NCBI RefSeq assembly: GCF_011065935.2
Contig: NZ_JAAMNH020000001.1
Location: 1,695,001 to 1,759,000 of the forward strand
Source of the DNA: Clostridium estertheticum
Lineage (GTDB): Bacteria; Bacillota; Clostridia; Clostridiales; Clostridiaceae
Direction of reading: 5' to 3'
Length of the DNA stretch: 64,000 nt
Below are positions 34,449 through 42,371 of this stretch, in pieces. The notes under the pieces were generated by a model that saw only the letters and a program-made list of their open reading frames with translations, ran no database searches and was not told where the DNA came from. A program made the position numbers and the translations under genes. Within the stretch, counting starts at the first letter, position 1. The number at the start of each line of letters is the position of its first letter.

Positions 34449-35543
34449 TTATTTTTTCCTGTACTCCGCAAGAAGTAAATCTACCATTGCGCCGTAACTT
34501 TTTGTTCCAGAACCTTGGTTTTGAGATTTAAGATAAGTGTCATTAATTTTGTCATTAATTTTTTCTACAGGACCAGAGTATTGCGCCCAAAAATTTTGAT
34601 TGTACTTGAAGTCGTTAAGTACACCGATGCTACAGGTCAAAATCAATTCACTATATTTTTGACTATCACTTTTTTGTAATGCATTAAATGAATAAGATAA
34701 TGCAGTGAGTGCCCCGGAATATTGAAAGTTAATATCAGGATGATTTATACAGGCTATATATGCAATATAGTTTGCTTCATCTTCCTTGGCAAATCCTCTT
34801 TGATGAGCCATTTCATGAGCAGTAGTAAAGGGCAGAAAGGAATCAGGTTCTGCCATATTAATGTTTGCTTCGTTGGTAAAAGGGAAATAAATGCCTGTAA
34901 TTCCTGTATAGCACATTGGAATTGAAAGTAATATGCCCTTAGGTGTTCCATAGTTACCTTTTAATTTAGGATATTTTATAGAAGCATTATCATATCCTAA
35001 ATAAGCAGTTTTCAGGATAACCTTTTGATTATAGGGAAGTTCCATTATTCCATACTGATTTTCCTTTATTTTTGTTCTTAGAGTATTTGAATTATTTATA
35101 AGGATTTCACAAAGCTCTCCAAGTTCTTTTGAGGATGACTTACGTATTTCTAATTGGAATACTTTTTCTAGGGGAAGTCTTTGATAATTAAATCCCCACA
35201 ATAGCTGAAATGAAAAATATATTACCCCCAATGTAGCAAGTACATTTAAAACAAAGTTTTTTAATATACTCAATTTTTTGTTTTTACTCCTGTATAAGAT
35301 AAAAATTGTTTTTGAAATATACCATACTACGAAAGTAAAAAAAGATACAACTATAAGTTCTGCAAGAGAAAAGGGTAAAAATCCTGTAATTGCACTTAAA
35401 ATACTAGCAATTATCTTATAAAAAAACGAGGAATAGAAGTTTTCTATAAAGTTTGGAAACATTCTAGACATTTGTAAAAGGATAATACCTAAGGGTAAAA
35501 GTAAGATTAAAAATAATCGCTTATCAGATGAAAATCTCTTCAA
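34449..35543 (-). CDS. DUF3810 membrane protein with HExxH-like motif
   Basis: This encodes 364 residues with three N-terminal membrane helices (about 10-28, 55-75 and 92-115) and a large extracytoplasmic domain. The motif TAHEMAHQRGFAKEDEANY contains HEMAH and a downstream Glu, a metallopeptidase-like zinc signature. The DUF3810 family has no established substrate. The start is a TTG directly after GGGGGGTG. It lies downstream of mscL on the same strand, separated by a terminator. Confidence 0.85.
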   Translation of the reverse strand: MKRFSSDKRLFLILLLPLGIILLQMSRMFPNFIENFYSSFFYKIIASILSAITGFLPFSLAELIVVSFFTFVVWYISKTIFILYRSKNKKLSILKNFVLNVLATLGVIYFSFQLLWGFNYQRLPLEKVFQLEIRKSSSKELGELCEILINNSNTLRTKIKENQYGIMELPYNQKVILKTAYLGYDNASIKYPKLKGNYGTPKGILLSIPMCYTGITGIYFPFTNEANINMAEPDSFLPFTTAHEMAHQRGFAKEDEANYIAYIACINHPDINFQYSGALTALSYSFNALQKSDSQKYSELILTCSIGVLNDFKYNQNFWAQYSGPVEKINDKINDTYLKSQNQGSGTKSYGAMVDLLLAEYRKK

Positions 35544-35578
35544 AAAAACACCCCCCCTATATAATTAATCATACGAAA

Positions 35579-35604
35579 AGCTCCAAGCGAAATTATACTT
35601 GGAG
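35579..35604 (-). terminator. mscL terminator
   Basis: On the minus strand, CTCCAAG and CTTGGAG arms flank a 10-nt loop and are followed by CTTTT. Confidence 0.75.
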
Positions 35605-35614
35605 TATTTTTGCA

Positions 35615-36004
35615 TTAGTTTTTTTCTTTTAGTAGGTCTCTAATTTCAGTTAATAGTAATTCCTCATTTGAGGGTTTAATAACAATAACCTCTTCAGCTT
35701 TTTTCTTTTTAACAGCGGTTATAGCTTTTATAAATATAAAAAGTGAAAATGCGATTATTAAAAAGTCTATGATTGCTTGAATAAATAATCCGAAGTTAAT
35801 TGATACCGCTACCCTACCGTATAAAGATATTGGCAATGCCAAACTACTAAAATCAATTCCGCCCATTAATAAACCAAGTAAAGGCATTATAATGTCTTTT
35901 ACTAAAGAAGCAACTATTTTAGAAAATGCACCACCTATGATAACGGCTATTGCTAAATCCAAAACATTTCCTTTAAGAGCAAATTGTTTAAATTCTTTCA
36001 ACAT
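35615..36004 (-). CDS. mscL: Large-conductance mechanosensitive channel
   Basis: This encodes 129 residues with the MscL pattern: a short N-terminal amphipathic helix (MLKEFKQFALKGNVLDLAI), TM1 (about 14-40), a periplasmic loop, TM2 (about 65-90) and a charged C-terminal helix bundle (EELLLTEIRDLLKEK). It opens on membrane stretch to release solutes during hypo-osmotic shock. The ATG at 36004 is chosen because AAAGGAAG precedes it. Confidence 0.96.
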   Translation of the reverse strand: MLKEFKQFALKGNVLDLAIAVIIGGAFSKIVASLVKDIIMPLLGLLMGGIDFSSLALPISLYGRVAVSINFGLFIQAIIDFLIIAFSLFIFIKAITAVKKKKAEEVIVIKPSNEELLLTEIRDLLKEKN

Positions 36005-36142
36005 ATAAGAAACACTTCCTTTCAAATTCTATTTTACCAATTTACAGGTACATAATCAAAGGTATTTTCCGTGAACATTTATAATTTATATCTTATAATT
36101 TTCAAATTCTATATTGTATTTATTGAATATTAATGATACTAT

Positions 36143-36159
36143 ATACCTATAGGGGGTAT
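36143..36159. promoter_or_regulatory. Possible CsoR/CstR-family operator
   Basis: ATACCTATAGGGGGTAT is a near-palindrome of the ATACCC-N4-GGGTAT kind bound by CsoR-like repressors. It lies 99 bp upstream of the rhodanese gene. CstR members of this family sense persulfide and commonly control rhodaneses. No csoR/cstR gene is seen in the window. Confidence 0.45.
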
Positions 36160-36257
36160 GTGAAAAATAGTTAACTTTAAAAGATTGTGAGAAAGCAAGA
36201 AAAACATATATAGTTACAAAAAAATATTAAAAAATAAAATTTAAAGGGGAAAAAAAT

Positions 36258-36650
36258 ATGAATAATTTATTTGCAATCGTAGCCATTCTTATACTAGCAT
36301 ATATGTTTTATCCTAAAATAATGATTAAGATTAATAAAAATGTAAAGAATGTTTCTGGTGGGGAGGCTGCTTCGGTCATCAAAGATACTAAAGATCTTGT
36401 TATTTTAGATGTTAGAACTAAAGGTGAATATCAATCTGGTCATATAAATGGATCTAAATTAATGCCTGTTAATGAAATTGCCTCAAGAATCAGCGAACTT
36501 GAGAAATTTCGTGGCAAACCAATTTTAGTTCACTGTGCATCAGGGGGTAGAAGTCCTAAAGCAGTTAGCGTATTATTAAAAAATAATTTTGGCCCAATAT
36601 ATCATATGAACCATGGATTATCAGGTTTTAGTGGAAATTTAAAAAAATAA
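36258..36650 (+). CDS. Membrane-anchored rhodanese-like sulfurtransferase
   Basis: This encodes 130 residues with an N-terminal hydrophobic helix (about 4-20) and a single rhodanese domain (about 35-128). It contains LDVRTKGEYQSGHINGS and the active-site loop HCASGGRS, with the persulfide-carrying Cys. It would move sulfane sulfur at the inner membrane face. AAAGGGG precedes the ATG. A CsoR-type palindrome upstream and the sulfur genes beyond suggest a persulfide-handling role. Confidence 0.9.
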   Translation: MNNLFAIVAILILAYMFYPKIMIKINKNVKNVSGGEAASVIKDTKDLVILDVRTKGEYQSGHINGSKLMPVNEIASRISELEKFRGKPILVHCASGGRSPKAVSVLLKNNFGPIYHMNHGLSGFSGNLKK

Positions 36651-36709
36651 CTCATTATTTTAATTGTAGAGATAAAAGAAGAAAGGAGCACGGTTATGCT
36701 CCTTTCTAT

Positions 36710-37066
36710 TTACTGGTGATGGTGTTCGCCATGATGATTACAAGTTACATCTTTATCTTCCAAGGTACCATTAATATATTCCTCAATTACTTTTTTATAT
36801 TCACCGGATGCGCCCTTTATTACTTTAAGACCATTCTGCTGTAAGCCGCTAATTGCGCCTCCACCAATTCCGCCAGTAATAACAACTGTTGCCCCATGGG
36901 ATGCAAGTAAGTTTGCTAAGCCTTGATGTTGATGTGCAAGTTCTACTGAAGATATTTCTTCAATGCACACAATTTTTTTATCTTCTATAGTTGCAATTAT
37001 AAAGCTTTCACTTTTCCCAAAATGTTGATTTACCATATTGCCCTTATTAGGTAGTGCTATTTTCAT
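36710..37066 (-). CDS. NifX/NifB-type iron-molybdenum cofactor-binding family protein
   Basis: This encodes 118 residues with the dinitrogenase Fe-Mo cofactor-biosynthesis domain (about 1-95; MKIALPNKGNMVNQHFGKS and TGGIGGGAI). The histidine-rich tail ends HHGEHHHQ, likely metal-binding. The ATG at 37066 follows GGAGG. No nitrogenase genes are present, so a general role in metal-sulfur cluster handling is more likely. It lies 39 bp after the Mrp-type ATPase gene in one operon. Confidence 0.88.
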   Translation of the reverse strand: MKIALPNKGNMVNQHFGKSESFIIATIEDKKIVCIEEISSVELAHQHQGLANLLASHGATVVITGGIGGGAISGLQQNGLKVIKGASGEYKKVIEEYINGTLEDKDVTCNHHGEHHHQ

Positions 37067-37105
37067 ATTTTTTACCTCCATTTTTATGTTAACTATGTCT
37101 ATTTT

Positions 37106-37933
37106 TTATTTTTTTATATTATTAATAATTTTACTTATAATATTTTCAGCTATAGTTGTTAATTCAGGATTTAGTTTATATATGCCTTTGTTAGAAATAT
37201 TAACAATTTCTCTACACATTGGAATTTCGCCAAGCAAGTCCAAATCATTTTTATTTAAAAATTCCTCTATATTATCTGACTCAAATATTCTTATTTTCTC
37301 ACTGCAATCTGGACAAATAATATAGCTCATATTCTCTATTAAACCTATTATGTCTATATTAAGCTTTCGAGCCATATTCACTGCTTTACCAACGATCATT
37401 GACACTAAATCCTGTGGGGTTGAAACCATAACAATTCCCGTGATTGGTATTGATTGCATTACGGTTAGTGCCACATCTCCTGTGCCAGGAGGCATATCTA
37501 TAATTAAGTAATCAAGCTCTCCCCAAATAACGTCAGTCCAAAACTGCTTAACAACTCCAGAAACTGCTGGTCCTCTCCAAATAACTGGATCTTCTTCATT
37601 TTCCACAAGAAAATTCATTGAAATAACATCAATACCCTCAGTTGTTCTGACAGGCACGATACCGAATTCATTCATTAATGGTTTAACATCTTTAACACCT
37701 AGTAGCCTTGGTATACTTGGGCCTGTAATATCAGAATCCATAAGACCAACCTTATACCCTTTCTTATTAAGTTCGTTTGCAATAAGAACAGATATAGTTG
37801 ATTTACCTACGCCACCTTTACCACTCATGACAGCGATAATATTTTTAACTTTATTTAATGGATTATTTTCTATGCTACAGGTGTCTTTACTATCACACTT
37901 AGCATTTGATGGACAACTTTCACAATTAGCCAT
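37106..37933 (-). CDS. Mrp/NBP35-type Fe-S cluster carrier ATPase
   Basis: This encodes a 275-residue P-loop ATPase. A Cys-rich N-terminus (CESCPSNAKCDSKDTC) precedes the deviant Walker A MSGKGGVGKST (about 36-46), DSDITGPS, and DMPPGTGDVAL. A later CPDC pair corresponds to the bridging cluster cysteines. The family assembles and delivers [4Fe-4S] clusters. GAGGTG precedes the ATG. It is followed by the NifX-like gene and preceded by DUF134, a common neighbour set. Confidence 0.92.
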   Translation of the reverse strand: MANCESCPSNAKCDSKDTCSIENNPLNKVKNIIAVMSGKGGVGKSTISVLIANELNKKGYKVGLMDSDITGPSIPRLLGVKDVKPLMNEFGIVPVRTTEGIDVISMNFLVENEEDPVIWRGPAVSGVVKQFWTDVIWGELDYLIIDMPPGTGDVALTVMQSIPITGIVMVSTPQDLVSMIVGKAVNMARKLNIDIIGLIENMSYIICPDCSEKIRIFESDNIEEFLNKNDLDLLGEIPMCREIVNISNKGIYKLNPELTTIAENIISKIINNIKK

Positions 37934-38046
37934 AAACTATCACCTCGTATTTTTATTTGTCATATGCCATCTATATTATAATGCTAGAATTTATTATTGT
38001 CAAATGCCAATAAATAAACGTTCATTTGGAGCGGAAACACATGAAA

Positions 38047-38499
38047 TTATTTTTCATCTATTATCTGCTTATTACATTGCCTACGACAAAAGTTACTTGT
38101 TTTATTACAAGTAACTCCTTCAGAACCACAGGAGGGACAAATCTTTCTATCTTCTTCATATTTTATTTCATAAGTGTTTTCACAGGAAATACACTTAAAT
38201 TGACATACATTTCTTGTATAGTTTCCACCACTTATATTTATTGCTTTTCCTTCTATTAAAGCTATAGCAATCTTTTTTCGTGCACTATCAATTATGTTTT
38301 GAAAAGTTTGTCTTGAAACCTGCATTCTTTCAGCACATTGTTCCTGATTTAAGTCTTCAATATCCTTAAGCCTCATGGCTTCAAACTCTTCAACCTTTAT
38401 AAGTATTTCTTCAATTTCACATTTTCTTCTACCTGCGGGTACAAAGTATGTATATTCCGGTAAGTTTTCTACTCTTCTATTTTTTACTGGTCTTGACAT
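38047..38499 (-). CDS. DUF134-family DNA-binding protein
   Basis: This encodes 150 residues. The N-terminal MSRPVKNRRVENLPE and a helix-turn-helix (EQCAERMQVSRQTFQNII) are typical of DUF134. A C-terminal extension carries cysteine pairs (CISC, CPSC) resembling a zinc ribbon and more Cys residues beyond, perhaps a metal or Fe-S sensing site. It lies 113 bp upstream of the Mrp gene on the same strand, suggesting a regulator of that pair; this is inferred. Confidence 0.87.
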   Translation of the reverse strand: MSRPVKNRRVENLPEYTYFVPAGRRKCEIEEILIKVEEFEAMRLKDIEDLNQEQCAERMQVSRQTFQNIIDSARKKIAIALIEGKAINISGGNYTRNVCQFKCISCENTYEIKYEEDRKICPSCGSEGVTCNKTSNFCRRQCNKQIIDEK

Positions 38500-38678
38500 T
38501 AATATTCTCCTCAGCTTTCATATGTTTTTTAAATGAGAAATATTCCTTATTGGTGGCATACGCTAATAAAATATTACAACTTATTAACAGTAATGTCAAA
38601 TTAGAAAAAGCGGTAAAGAATTTATAAAAGTAAACAATATTTCTTTACAATCAAATAAGCTTAAATCTACTAGAAGAA

Positions 38679-38714
38679 AAAAGAAGCATGGAAACAATAT
38701 TCCATACTTCTTAA
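38679..38714 (-). terminator. Terminator of the CoA-disulfide reductase gene
   Basis: On the minus strand, AAGAAG-ATGGAA and TTCCATGCTTCTT arms are followed by a T-rich tract. Confidence 0.88.
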
Positions 38715-38718
38715 AATA

Positions 38719-41193
38719 TTAAATAAATAGATTTACATTTGAGTCTTCTGCTTGACCTAGGTAATAACCAACTCCACCAATTTTTACTCCATCAATGAGT
38801 TCCTCTTGGGTTATTCCCATAACATCCATGGACATTGAACAAGCAACTACCTCTACGCCGCTATCCATGGCAGATTTTATTAAGTCCTCAAGAGAACTTA
38901 TATTCTTATTTTTCATTACGGAACGAATCATTTTAGCCCCAATTCCCATCATGTTCATTTGGGAAAGTTTAAGCTTTTTACTTCCTCTTGGCATCATAAA
39001 TCCAAACATGGAATCAACTAATCCTTTTTTTACAGATACTTTTTCAGGTTTTCTTAAGATGTTAAGACCCCAGAAGGTAAATAATATAGTAACTTTACTA
39101 CCCATTGCAACTGCTCCATTTGCAATAATGAAGGCAGCAATGGCTTTATCTAAATCACCACTAAAAACTACCATGGTTTTATTATTTTTTTCTACAGTAT
39201 CTGAGTCAATGAATTTATTTACTTTGCTTAAATTATTGTTTTTTTTTATAAAGGCATAAACCATACCTTTTTCTTTTCTTAAATCTAACAGTTCATTATT
39301 TGTTTTAGTACACCAAGATTTAATGTCTTCATAAAAGCCGGGATCTGAAGCTGTTACTTTTAATATTTGACCATCATTTAATTCGTCAATACTAGCTTTT
39401 ACTTGAATTAGTGGTCCTGGGCAGCATAAGCCACAAGCATCTAGGCTTTTATCAAAATTATCAATGCCTTTATCTACTTGGTTCTTTATAACTTGGGTAT
39501 CAGGATCTAAAATCTGTCTTTTTGATGTTTCACTGTTTTCAACTTTTTTTGGGCTGAAATTTGAAATTGAAACTGATTTATATCCTCCAGTTAAGTTTTT
39601 AACCTTAAATCCATTTTGCTGCAAAATTCTTGCAGCTACATATCCCCTTAGACCTACCTGACAATATTCAAGAATTTCCTTGCTTTTATCAAGTTCACCA
39701 ATTCTTTCTCTTAAACTATCTACAGGGATGTTTATAGCACCTTCTATATGTCCATTGCTAAATTCCATATCAGTACGAACATCAAGTACTATAGCATTTT
39801 CTTTATCATAGGCCATAAACTCATCTGTGGTTAATACGTCCATTCTTCCAGCTATTACATTTTCAGCCACAAAACCCGCCATATTTATTGGATCCTTAGC
39901 AGAAGAGAAAGGTGGTGCATAAGAAAGTTCTAGCTGCGTTAAATCTGTTACTGTTCCTCCCAGGCGTATAACTGTAGCAAGTACATCTATTCTCTTGTCT
40001 ACTCCATCATAACCCACGCCTTGAGCTCCTAGTATTTTCCCTTCATCATTAAAAATAAGTTTTAATGTCATAGAAAGAGCACCAGGGTAATAAGATGCAT
40101 GAGATACAGGATGAACAAATATAACTTTATGAGGAATGTTAAGTCTAGTTAGTGTTCTTTCATTATTACCTGTGCTTGCAGCTGTTAAGCCAAACACCTT
40201 AATAATTGAAGTTCCTTGGGTTCCTTTGTAAGTAGTGGCGAGTCCAGCTATATTATCAGCCGCTATTCTACCTTGTTTATTTGCAGGACCAGCTAGTGGT
40301 ATTGCAGTATTTGTTTTGTTTATAAAATCTACAACTTCAATTGCATCGCCTACTGCATATATACCCTCTGCACTAGTTTCCATTTTATCATTGACTAAGA
40401 TATGACCTCTAGCACCTGTTTTAATACCAGCTTCTTTTGCAAATCCAGTATCTGGAATTACACCTATAGCCAATATAACCATATCAGAACTTAATTTTTT
40501 ACCACTATTTAAAACTATTTCCACACTGTCTTCATTATCTTTAAAAGCTTTTACTCCATCATTTAAAATTATTTCCACACCATTATCTGAAACTTCCTTT
40601 TCAACGGTTATTACCATATCTGTATCAAAAGGAGCCAATAAGTGAGGAGCTGCTTCTACAATAGTAACACTCAGACCTCTTTCTTTTAAGTTTTCAGCCA
40701 TTTCCACGCCGACAAAACCTCCACCAATAACTACAGCAGTATTAATACCTTTTTTATCCACATATGCTTTAATGTTATCTGTATCTGGTATATTTCTTAG
40801 TGTAAATATTCTTTTACTATTAATACCTTCTATATTAGGCTTGATTGCTTTTGCGCCAGGTGATAAAACTAAATGATCATAGCTTTCTTCATAAGTGCCG
40901 CGAGCCTTACTATTAACAGTTACAGTTTTTCTCACAGTGTCAATTCCTACTACATCACTGTTATTTCTTACATCTATATTAAATCTAGCCTTCATACTCT
41001 CAGGTGTTTGCACTAAGAGTTTATCTCTATCTTTTATTACTTCGCCAATATAATAAGGTAATCCACAATTTGCAAAAGAAATGTATTCATCTCTTTCAAA
41101 CATAATTATTTCTGCATTTTCATCTAGTCGTCTAAGTCTTGCTGCGGTTGATGCTCCACCAGCTACTCCACCTACAATTAATACTTTTTTCAT
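38719..41193 (-). CDS. Four-domain CoA-disulfide reductase-like fusion (FAD/NAD, rhodanese, TusA, DsrE)
   Basis: This encodes 824 residues. An FAD/NAD(P) reductase comes first (about 1-445; GGVAGGASTAARLRRL, redox Cys in SFANCGLPYYIG, GGGFVGVEMAE). A rhodanese domain follows (about 455-545) with Cys511 in EYCQVGLRG, then a TusA-like domain (about 580-650) with the CGLCCPGP motif. A DsrE/DrsH-like domain (about 665-824) ends the protein. Separate members of each family carry sulfane sulfur, so the chain could reduce and pass persulfide internally. It follows the ArsR gene on the same strand by 37 bp. GGGGGA precedes the start. Confidence 0.93.
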   Translation of the reverse strand: MKKVLIVGGVAGGASTAARLRRLDENAEIIMFERDEYISFANCGLPYYIGEVIKDRDKLLVQTPESMKARFNIDVRNNSDVVGIDTVRKTVTVNSKARGTYEESYDHLVLSPGAKAIKPNIEGINSKRIFTLRNIPDTDNIKAYVDKKGINTAVVIGGGFVGVEMAENLKERGLSVTIVEAAPHLLAPFDTDMVITVEKEVSDNGVEIILNDGVKAFKDNEDSVEIVLNSGKKLSSDMVILAIGVIPDTGFAKEAGIKTGARGHILVNDKMETSAEGIYAVGDAIEVVDFINKTNTAIPLAGPANKQGRIAADNIAGLATTYKGTQGTSIIKVFGLTAASTGNNERTLTRLNIPHKVIFVHPVSHASYYPGALSMTLKLIFNDEGKILGAQGVGYDGVDKRIDVLATVIRLGGTVTDLTQLELSYAPPFSSAKDPINMAGFVAENVIAGRMDVLTTDEFMAYDKENAIVLDVRTDMEFSNGHIEGAINIPVDSLRERIGELDKSKEILEYCQVGLRGYVAARILQQNGFKVKNLTGGYKSVSISNFSPKKVENSETSKRQILDPDTQVIKNQVDKGIDNFDKSLDACGLCCPGPLIQVKASIDELNDGQILKVTASDPGFYEDIKSWCTKTNNELLDLRKEKGMVYAFIKKNNNLSKVNKFIDSDTVEKNNKTMVVFSGDLDKAIAAFIIANGAVAMGSKVTILFTFWGLNILRKPEKVSVKKGLVDSMFGFMMPRGSKKLKLSQMNMMGIGAKMIRSVMKNKNISSLEDLIKSAMDSGVEVVACSMSMDVMGITQEELIDGVKIGGVGYYLGQAEDSNVNLFI

Positions 41194-41230
41194 CACAATT
41201 ATTCCCCCTTGTATTCTTTTAATCTATTTA

Positions 41231-41515
41231 TTAACTCAATATTAAAATTGAATTTATTAACTTTATTATTCTTTCATCTCTAATTTTATAGTTAACTTCA
41301 AGGCCCTGCCTCTTGCCCTCTATTACACCAGCATATCTTAACTTCTGTAGATGCTGAGATACAGTAGATTGAGGAATCGATAAGCATGTCTGCATATGGC
41401 CTACATTGCACTCTCCTTGATCTAATATACTTTTTACTATGCATAACCTAATAGGGTGTGCCAATACTTTTAGAATTTCTGCAATTTCACTATATTTCGC
41501 ATAATCTGTATCCAT
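41231..41515 (-). CDS. ArsR-family transcriptional regulator (candidate persulfide sensor)
   Basis: This encodes a 94-residue winged-helix repressor with ILKVLAHPIRLCIVKSIL and recognition helix IPQSTVSQHLQKLRYAGVI. Cysteines at 25, 36 and 44 could form a thiol switch, as in BigR/SqrR-type sensors, though their positions are not the canonical pair. The ATG at 41515 follows AAAGAGGAA. It heads the operon with the CoA-disulfide reductase fusion, and a 38-bp palindrome lies just upstream. Persulfide sensing is inferred from context. Confidence 0.85.
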   Translation of the reverse strand: MDTDYAKYSEIAEILKVLAHPIRLCIVKSILDQGECNVGHMQTCLSIPQSTVSQHLQKLRYAGVIEGKRQGLEVNYKIRDERIIKLINSILILS

Positions 41516-41570
41516 AGCTATTCCTCTTTCCTGAATTTTCATCTGAATATTATTTAGCTACATTAGTTTA

Positions 41571-41608
41571 TTATTATATTGTTATATTACGATATAACAA
41601 TATAATAA
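41571..41608. promoter_or_regulatory. Large palindromic operator upstream of the ArsR operon
   Basis: A perfect 17-bp inverted repeat (TTATTATATTGTTATAT with its complement) is separated by TACG. It lies 55 bp upstream of the ArsR start, where an autoregulatory site is expected. Confidence 0.75.
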
Positions 41609-41676
41609 CACATATAAAATAAAAAGCAATAGAAATACGAAATTTTTTTAAATATTTCTATATGCCATAATATGTT

Positions 41677-41718
41677 ATAATTAATCATGATATCTTTATT
41701 GATATTATGATTAATTAT
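41677..41718. promoter_or_regulatory. Second palindrome, 18-bp arms with one mismatch
   Basis: ATAATTAATCAT-ATATC arms around a 6-nt loop lie 20 bp before the truncated DsrE start. Its sequence differs from the ArsR-side palindrome. It may be an operator or a hairpin in the 5' leader. Confidence 0.5.
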
Positions 41719-41738
41719 AGCAAGGAAGGTAATATATA

Positions 41739-41828
41739 ATGAAAAAATATAAAGTAATATTTCATATAGATGAAATTGGGAAATCAACTTTTGTACTTGG
41801 AAACATAAATAATTTAATTGTGGTCTAA
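41739..41828 (+). pseudogene. Truncated DsrE-family gene (29 codons)
   Basis: GGAAGG precedes an ATG whose product MKKYKVIFHIDEIGKSTFVL and about nine more residues resembles the N-terminus of small DsrE-like proteins, then stops. Full members are about 110 residues. The stop and lack of continuation suggest a degraded gene, divergent from the ArsR operon. Confidence 0.6.
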
Positions 41829-41939
41829 CTAATTGTTCTAAATTACAATAAGTTGTTAACCGTTTCTTGCAATTTATCTTTGGTTTTTAATAAAATATTT
41901 GAGAAATTTTGTTAAAAAACAATAAAAAATATATTGCAT

Positions 41940-42091
41940 TTCACTTTTATATATGTTAATATAAAGCCATACTAACTGTTTAGTAGCAGTTGGTGCTGAG
42001 ATTAACTAGATAACAACATATCCTCTTTTTAGAATATAATTGTTAATCGGTTGTTAGATCTTAATATTTGGAAAAAGGAGGAATGTTTAAA
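41940..42091 (+). other. Long leader of the zinc-ribbon gene
   Basis: This stretch has pairing segments AACTG/CAGTT and TAACAAC/GTTGTTA upstream of a strong AAAAAGGAGG. It may be a structured 5' untranslated region; no known riboswitch class was recognised. Confidence 0.4.
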
Positions 42092-42256
42092 ATGGCAGAT
42101 AAAACTTTAGTATGTAAAGACTGTTCAAAAGACTTCGTATTCACTGAAGGCGAGCAAGAATTTTACAAAGAAAAAGGATTCGATAATGAACCTCAAAGAT
42201 GTGTTGATTGCAGAAGAGCAAGAAAACAACAAAACGACAGAGGATTCAGAAGATAG
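42092..42256 (+). CDS. Small zinc-ribbon protein (CxxC...CxxC)
   Basis: This encodes 54 residues with two cysteine pairs (CKDC near residue 9 and CVDC near 45) and a basic C-terminal tail RRARKQQNDRGFRR, the usual form of the small probable zinc-binding proteins common in clostridia. The ATG at 42092 is chosen because AAAGGAGG precedes it. A zinc-stabilised nucleic-acid-binding role is plausible but unproven. It is followed by its own terminator. Confidence 0.85.
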   Translation: MADKTLVCKDCSKDFVFTEGEQEFYKEKGFDNEPQRCVDCRRARKQQNDRGFRR

Positions 42257-42270
42257 TAAAAAGATTATTA

Positions 42271-42309
42271 TAACCCTATAGGATTAAACCTATAGGGTTT
42301 ATTTTTTTA
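42271..42309 (+). terminator. Terminator of the zinc-ribbon gene
   Basis: AACCCTATAGG and CCTATAGGGTT arms with a 6-nt loop are followed by a T-run. Confidence 0.93.
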
Positions 42310-42329
42310 TAGAAAACCATGAAGATTAA

Positions 42330-42371
42330 AAAACACGGATAATATTTGAAAGAATATTATCCGTGTTTTTT
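42330..42371. terminator. Bidirectional terminator before the P-type ATPase 3' end
   Basis: AACACGGATAATATT and its complement form a 15-bp or longer stem with A- and T-runs on both sides. It ends the minus-strand P-type ATPase transcript. Confidence 0.92.

Noticed and set aside
36710..37066. Part of a nitrogen-fixation cluster
   Set aside because: The NifX-like protein is accompanied only by Mrp and DUF134 genes; no nifHDK or other nif gene is present.
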